A DNA stretch of 64,000 nt, taken from Physcia stellaris (taxonomy: Eukaryota; Ascomycota; Lecanoromycetes; Caliciales; Physciaceae). Positions 58,801 to 64,000 of the stretch are shown here, one piece after another. How positions within the stretch are numbered: position 1 is the stretch's first letter; each line of letters starts with the position of its first letter. A model generated the notes under the pieces. That model ran no database searches. It worked only from the letters and a program-made list of their open reading frames with translations, and was not told where the DNA came from. Location: NCBI GenBank assembly GCA_018902385.1, contig JABSSW010000033.1:434001-498000 (forward strand), written 5' to 3'. The position numbers and the translations under genes were made by a program.

Positions 58801-60332
58801 TCGGCGTTGTGTCTACCTTCTTCAATATACTTTTGTTTCAGCCGCGCTTGAGCAGCATCCAAGCCTCGTTTCAGACCCTGCCAGGCCTCTTTCTGCTTCT
58901 GTTCGCGTTCAACGTGGGCAGCCATGCGCTCCTTGTATTGTTTAAGTTCGTTTTGCAGCCATTCATCCGACTCACTGCGCTCCTCGAGACCCTGAAGCAC
59001 CCTGTTTACCATGTCCTCGAGCATTTCGCGGGCCTGTCGTTGAGATTTCAGAGTCTCTACATCCCCTTTGTAGCGTGCGGCTTTGTCGCGTGCTTGCTCA
59101 CTCTTCTCGGCTGCTTCCTTAGCTTTGTTGTTACAGTCTTCCACCTCTTCGCGAAGCTGCTCAATTTGCGTCAGGAGCTCATTGGAACGCTTTGCGTTCT
59201 ATGAAGGGTCAGCCTAAGGCTGAGAACGGTCGCAAGCCTACCGATTCTTACCTGGTCAGCCTTGGCTTTATTAGTTTTCGCATTGTCTTCTCTAATCTTC
59301 CAGTTGCTGAGATTATTTTTCTGGGTTTTGCCTAGCTCCTTGATATTTTCAATGGCTTTGGTGTACTTCAGCGCCTCGAAAATATGGTCGAATTTCTTTT
59401 TCAGAGTTGCGGGTTCACTCATAGGCCACAGGCTCTCATCTTGATGACAAAAGATGACTGAATCAAGAACCGCTTTGGAAACGCCTAGGTATTGTGGCAT
59501 AAGTGTGTCTAATTCGGTGTTCTTTGAGGAAAGCGACGACCGTTCCCCGTCTTTGATTACCATGAGAGACCCTTCGAGAGTCTTCAAAGCAGATGGTCCT
59601 GTCTTTTTCGCGGTGACCTGAAGTCTCCGGCTGAGTACTAACCTGGCTCCATTTGGGCTCCTAAAGGACAATTTTACCATTGCAAGGACTTCTTTTTCCC
59701 CAACGAGCTACCACCAATTAGCATTGCTGGTCTCCGCAGATAATGAAGATGACGGACCTTGGGGTCGTGAATAAATGCCCCGCCAGTCTTGCTGTTGGGT
59801 GGAAGAATCCCCGTGGTTGCATATTTGAGGCACTCGATTATCGTCTTTTGGTTCATCAGCTTAGCAAAGTGGCTTCTGGAGGGAAGCTCACAGTCTTGCC
59901 AGACCCATTGTATCCGACGATTAGAGTCAACGGAGTATTGAAATGGATAGCCTCACGACGGGTGTTATCGAATGACCGGATGCTGGACCTCATATTAGAT
60001 ATGCTTCTGTCAGGCCAAAAAAATTGGAGTTGCTTACCCTTGTATGGCAAGCTGCTCGATTTTTGCTTCGAACAGTTCAGCGGAACGAAGGCTTAGGATG
60101 GAGCCAAGTCGTGCTGAGCGGTTGGAATGAAACGAGGGAGACTTACACCTACGTCAAAGTCAGCCTGATGTTGGTCAAGTTCTCCGTTGGAGACTAAAGG
60201 TTTACATTATGTCTGCAATCCAAAGTGACCAGGTAGATGGATTGTGCCTGTGGGTTAGAAACAATTCTGAGAGTAGTGCGTAGACTCAGGTACAAAAGCG
60301 AAAGGGCCACATCAGCTTCTCTTCTCACTCAT
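55841..60332 (-). CDS. rad50: DNA repair ATPase Rad50 (Mre11–Rad50–Nbs1 complex)
   Basis: Proposed exons: 60332–60329, 60065–60038, 59982–59892, 59844–59758, 59707–59252, 59198–56535, 56484–56432, 56366–55841, giving 1302 residues. Walker A is VGYNGSGKT, split by an intron before [12 protein letters not shown]. Long coiled coils flank the zinc hook CRLCERPF (about residue 683). The C-terminal lobe has the ABC signature [19 protein letters not shown] and Walker [15 protein letters not shown]. Rad50 tethers and processes DNA ends with Mre11 in repair and meiosis. Length matches yeast Rad50 (1312). The first four coding bases (ATG A before a 263-nt intron) are a proposal that yields [16 protein letters not shown]; everything from 60065 on is firm. 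Confidence 0.95.
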
Positions 60333-60581
60333 ACCGACAAAGCCTACCTGTTTGGTAGAGCTAACACCATAGAGTTGGAAGCAGACCGATAGTGAAGCAG
60401 GCGACACAAGTAGTGGGGCGCTCCGATTGTGGTTCGCGTCCCCCACGCGACTTAGCAGCTCACCACGTGACTTTGACACAAGCGGCCGCTGCTGACATCG
60501 GACGAGGAAATTCGATGCGCGGCCATTCAACTTGTGAACGGCAGTTCATCACCATGCCAATATTATGTGTAAGGCGCAAAC
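60333..60581. promoter_or_regulatory. Bidirectional promoter, RAD50 / WC-2
   Basis: About 250 bp between the proposed RAD50 start and the WC-2 start. It contains a CACGTG E-box (60464–60469) and two CCGAT motifs (60386–60390 and 60423–60427). The motif functions are inferred only. Confidence 0.5.
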
Positions 60582-62155
60582 ATGTCTATGTATCAAAATG
60601 TCCAAAACAATCTCAATACCAATCTTCCCCCAAGTGTGCCCTCCAATGTGAGTTCACCGTGCCAGCGAAGGCCTCATTCAACGGTGGTGACGGCCAGCTA
60701 ATGTACCCCAGATGGAAGGCATGGGGGCTGGCGATACATCGATGACGGACATTTTGGAGCAAGGCGGGGACATTATGGACAACCTTGATGTGGATATGAT
60801 TCCGATGAACCTGGACCTAAATCTTGATCTTCATGACCACCCAAATTATGACACGGGTGACACACAAATCGATTCCCAGCAGCAGCAGCATGGTAACGAT
60901 TCAAATGACGATACCGCCGGCCCAAACAACACGACCAGTGGTGCGGGTGCAGGTCCTTTGCCCACTGGTTTCGGCGTTCAGTCAAGCACCAGCGGTGGAA
61001 GCACTTTGACTGACTTTACCAAACGCCGGAATTGGTCACAGCGAGTAATCGAAGAGCTCAAGGATTTGCTTCACATTCTTACACCCGATGGCAGGATACT
61101 ATACGTGTCTCCATCAGGCAAAGCTTTGACTGGATATGATCAAGAGGAATTGGTGGGAAAGTTCATCGTAGATTTTATTCATGTCGACGACAGTGGGATC
61201 TTCGTACGCGAATTTAATGAGTCAATAGCGTCCGGCAACCAGCTCAGGTTCTTCTATCGCTTTCGTAAGGCTGACAATACATATACCATTTTTGAATCCC
61301 ATGGACATCCACACCTTACGTCAGACGCTACGGGGTTTGGCCCCAACAACGCTACAGGCTTTTGCCGTGGTGTTTTCATGATGGCTCGGCCTTATCCTAC
61401 AAAAAATGCAGGCTTATTAGATTCCTTCTTGGAGCATAAAATCGAGAACGAACGGTTAACCAAGCGCATTGCAGACCTTAGAAGGGAGGAGCAGGAAGAG
61501 ATCGAAGCTCAGCAGCGGCATTGGATGAAGAAGCAGGAAGGCCATGGCAGCGTAACGCCTTCCGATACGCAACAGACGGAGAGTGAGACGCCAGGTTCAG
61601 CTTCAATGACCTCGACTCAATCTAATGACTATAATGGGATGCCGCCGCCTGCTAAGCCTGGCGCATCCAACACAGCACTGACACAGCAAAACCTTGACGA
61701 GGCAAATGCCAGCTTACGACCAGATAGCATCAACGATAAAATGGCTCGCTACGAAGGGGCTACCCATATAGAGACAATCGAAATGCTGACTGGCCTGCGA
61801 TACCGAGATGGTGAACGCTCGCAAGGCATCAGTACTGGCGACAAGAGCCCGGCTCTGATGCGCGGTGATGCTGGCATTGCTATCCCAGTAGACAAGGATA
61901 GCCGTGCAGGGGACAAGAAGAAAAAACTCAAAGTTGCGGATGAGTATGTCTGTACCGATTGTGGTACCTTAGACTCCCCAGAGTGGAGGAAGGGGCCCAG
62001 TGGGCCGAAGACTCTATGTAATGCATGTGGTCGTAAGTTTATTGAAGGTTTTACTGAAATGTTCAGAATGCTTACCATTATCAGTACGGTGGGCCAAGAA
62101 AGAAAAGAAGAAGCAACCGCCTGGATTAGCGACAGGACTCAGCACAGGCAGCTGA
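60582..62155 (+). CDS. wc-2: White collar-2, PAS/GATA transcription factor
   Basis: Three exons, 60582–60647, 60712–62032 and 62085–62155, give 485 residues. Exon 1 encodes [20 protein letters not shown] and joins in phase 0 to [16 protein letters not shown] domain starts [19 protein letters not shown], and continues [21 protein letters not shown] charged coiled-coil stretch and a disordered linker follow. The GATA finger [18 protein letters not shown], then CNACG, is completed across the last intron as [14 protein letters not shown], a basic tail. WC-2 partners WC-1 in the blue-light receptor and clock complex and binds DNA in the nucleus. The single PAS and C-terminal GATA with no LOV domain separate it from WC-1. 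Confidence 0.95.
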
Positions 62156-62588
62156 GCGTTGGGTAGGTTGGGCTGTGCCTACTACTCACTCTGATCGGTA
62201 AGTGCAGGAACCGCAGACCACTTATCTTTGACGGGGCTCAAAGTGCATGCATAACGGGTGGCGTGGCTAATGGGGTAATCTCGAGCGTAACGTGATACAT
62301 GAGTGAAATGAACGAAATATAGTCCAAAACTATACTTTATGTGCTTTCCTGCCAGCCGTTATCACCGAAGTTCTACTTTTCCAACTTTGATGAACAACAA
62401 GGCCCCTGTGATCTTGAATTTCACCATTGCTGAGGTTCGCCAGACGTCTCCAGCCCTTGGTCACGGACTTGTAAGCGTGATCAAATCATGAGGCTAGATA
62501 GCTCTCCTACGGTTCTGGACTGTCTTTGGCAGCGCAAAGGGTCGAAGTAGCTACTACTTCTTCAAACTATTTTTGCTAGACCTTATCT
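62156..62588. other. Intergenic
   Basis: 433 bp after the WC-2 stop. Nothing recognised. Confidence 0.5.
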
Positions 62589-62948
62589 CTAGCTTGCCAT
62601 CGAGTTCTGATGTCCCTTAAGACGCAAGATGGCGATTACGGGCAATTCCACCATCCCGTCGCGCGTGACTAGATCACCGTCTATCGGAAGAGAATATACC
62701 TTGAACTGGTGAAAAGGTCCTTCTGTTGGTAAGTGTTTAATGAAGCGTCCGCCAAGTGCCAGAAACTGGTGGTCCTGGGAATATTGCCATGATTGCCCGC
62801 TTGGGCTTCGGTATAATTGCAAGCCTAATTGACGTGATAAACAGAATGGAAAGGACGAAAAATTCCAAGGTCGCCATTTCGTAGATTGAATTTCCGCGTG
62901 ACAGCCTGGGAATACCGTTGACATATTGTCCCTGGCTTCTACGGCCAT
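62589..62948 (-). CDS. Hypothetical small protein, weakly supported
   Basis: A 119-residue ORF from ATG 62948. The C-terminal two thirds (LQLYRSPSGQSWQYSQDH…GGRFIKHLPTEGPFHQFKV…DGMVELPVIAILRLKG) have a balanced, protein-like composition with alternating hydrophobic residues. I do not recognise it. No signal peptide. It may be part of a gene with unrecognised upstream exons or a chance ORF. Confidence 0.35.
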   Translation of the reverse strand: MAVEARDNMSTVFPGCHAEIQSTKWRPWNFSSFPFCLSRQLGLQLYRSPSGQSWQYSQDHQFLALGGRFIKHLPTEGPFHQFKVYSLPIDGDLVTRDGMVELPVIAILRLKGHQNSMAS

Positions 62949-63083
62949 TAGATGTTCGCCACTGGAGTCATGATCGTTGGATTACGAGCACTATGATCAT
63001 AGTGGACTTTATATGACATACGCCTCTTGACGCCGCGCTGGGGACTTTGTCCCGTAACACATGAGGCTTTCCGCCTTGTCGTC

Positions 63084-63958
63084 TCAAGAATACTTATCAT
63101 GCTTCCCTTTGACTCTTACATCTAAGATTGCTTCATGGTAATCGCCCTGGACTCTAGCTTTCTTCAACATTTTGACCTCCGCATCCTCCAGTCTTCTTCC
63201 CACAATTTCCTCTAGTTCCTTTTTGCTGACTTTCTCCATAGCCTTAGACTCTTTACTGGCTTTGAGCCTTGGCTTGAATCTTGCCTGCATCCGTATTCGC
63301 ATAGTGGTGTGGAACGACATAGATTCTGCATCTCCTCGTATCTCTGTGCCTTTTGCGCCTTCCGCTACTGTGAGAAACTTTTCGCGCGCTGTCTGAATGC
63401 TGAAGGTGCCTGGGTTAGCGGGCGATGCCACGCAGAGGAATGACTCTTCGGGGGAGATGGCTTCGTTTACGGCAGAAAGAATGCCGTACTGGTCGCAGCT
63501 GAGATAGCTATGGGTTAAAATGGGATTAATCTTAGCAAAATACCATTACTCTGAATCACCGGTAGACGCAAGCTGACGTACCGCTGGTGATGGCCTTTGA
63601 AGCTAATATCTTCTGTTCCGGCGACTCGATTGGCCACCCAGACCTGCCTTACATCGTGCGGTTCAGCACTTGCTGCATTGCCCTCCACCATATTTTCGAT
63701 TTGACTCGTGAAAATTTTGCCATTGGCATCACAAGCGATGGATGTTGGCGGAGTGGAGGGCAGAACCAACACAACAGGACCTGTGATATCTGTTGCTGCC
63801 TCGGCTGTTACCCAGGTGTCATCTTCATCTGTGCCTGTAGACTCTTCTGCAACAATGAGCGACTTGTCGGTCCTTGACAGAGGAATTGCATCGTCAGTTG
63901 TAGGTGCTTTGCGCTTCTTTGTTCTCTTGTCGCCCTTAAAGGCTAGTGGTTTGACCAT
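63084..63958 (-). CDS. FRG1-like protein (actin-fold nuclear/RNA-associated family)
   Basis: Exons 63958–63582 and 63507–63084, 266 residues. The N-terminus is basic (VKPLAFKGDKRTKKRKAP), a likely nuclear signal. A beta-trefoil-like FRG1 core follows: QVWVANRVAGTEDISFKGHH, QRYLSCDQYGILSAVNEA, EESFLCVASPANPGTFSIQT. The C-terminus is Lys-rich (KKARVQGDYHEAILDVRVKG). Animal FRG1 bundles actin and associates with spliceosomal and nucleolar RNPs; the fungal protein is uncharacterised as far as I know. The intron (63508–63581) joins HQR to YLSCD in frame. Confidence 0.88.
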
Positions 63959-64000
63959 ATATACCTTGCTGATTCAATTCCCAACAATGGTTCCTACTGT

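Overview
The window is nuclear DNA of a filamentous ascomycete (Pezizomycotina). The evidence is short GT–AG introns (mostly 47–76 nt) with CTAAC/CTGAC-like branch sites, compact spacing with genes on both strands, and a gene set typical of moulds: white collar-2, Hos2, Rad50, tricalbin, U2AF1, mitochondrial ThrRS, glutathione reductase, an EXG-type glucanase and an N-acetylglucosamine-induced DUF3605 protein. I cannot place the class from sequence alone. I see no transposon, LTR element, rRNA, tRNA, CRISPR array or secondary-metabolite cluster. Gene models were built by reading the strands and joining exons; almost all sum to a whole number of codons. ORF starts at GTG or TTG were replaced by the first sensible ATG.

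Layout. 0–4 kb: 3'-truncated SH3 protein of the Nbp2/Skb5 type, then SSU72, in divergent orientation. 4.1–6 kb: three small unrecognised ORFs that are paralogues of one another, apparently a local family. 6.7–11.5 kb: a six-exon tricalbin. 12.2–14.2 kb: Sti1/Hop. 14.5–15.7 kb: Pol III subunit Rpc34. 16.8–18.9 kb: sugar-porter-type MFS. 19.3–20.8 kb: DUF7514-like protein. 21.3–24.7 kb: Hos2 deacetylase and a Yng2-type ING/PHD protein, head to head. 25.1–28.9 kb: oxysterol-binding protein and a DUF3605 protein. 28.9–31.7 kb: gene-poor, holding one 99-residue tail-anchored-looking protein in two exons. 31.7–34.5 kb: U2AF1 and a trans-sulfuration PLP enzyme. 35–38.5 kb: a large protein of unknown function. 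39.2–45.8 kb: MNN2-like mannosyltransferase, DHA1-type MFS with a Met/His-rich tail, and glutathione reductase with two in-frame starts. 46–52.3 kb: coiled-coil membrane protein, mitochondrial ThrRS, MDR-family reductase, Maf pyrophosphatase. 52.9–64 kb: exo-1,3-beta-glucanase, RAD50, WC-2 (divergent from RAD50), a weak ORF, and an FRG1-like protein.

How the genes relate. They are mostly unlinked housekeeping functions, but several divergent pairs share short promoters: Hos2 with Yng2 (opposing arms of histone acetylation), WC-2 with RAD50 (light sensing and DNA repair), and the DHA1 transporter with glutathione reductase. Four otherwise intact genes (Nbp2-like, Rpc34, Yng2, the 1130-residue unknown) each carry one single-base frame break, all placeable in homopolymer runs. 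This suggests assembly indels rather than gene decay. The most novel-looking items are the three-gene small-protein family at 4.1–6 kb, a perfect hairpin over the upstream start codon of glutathione reductase, and three 48-nt stop-free in-frame introns in the tricalbin gene.
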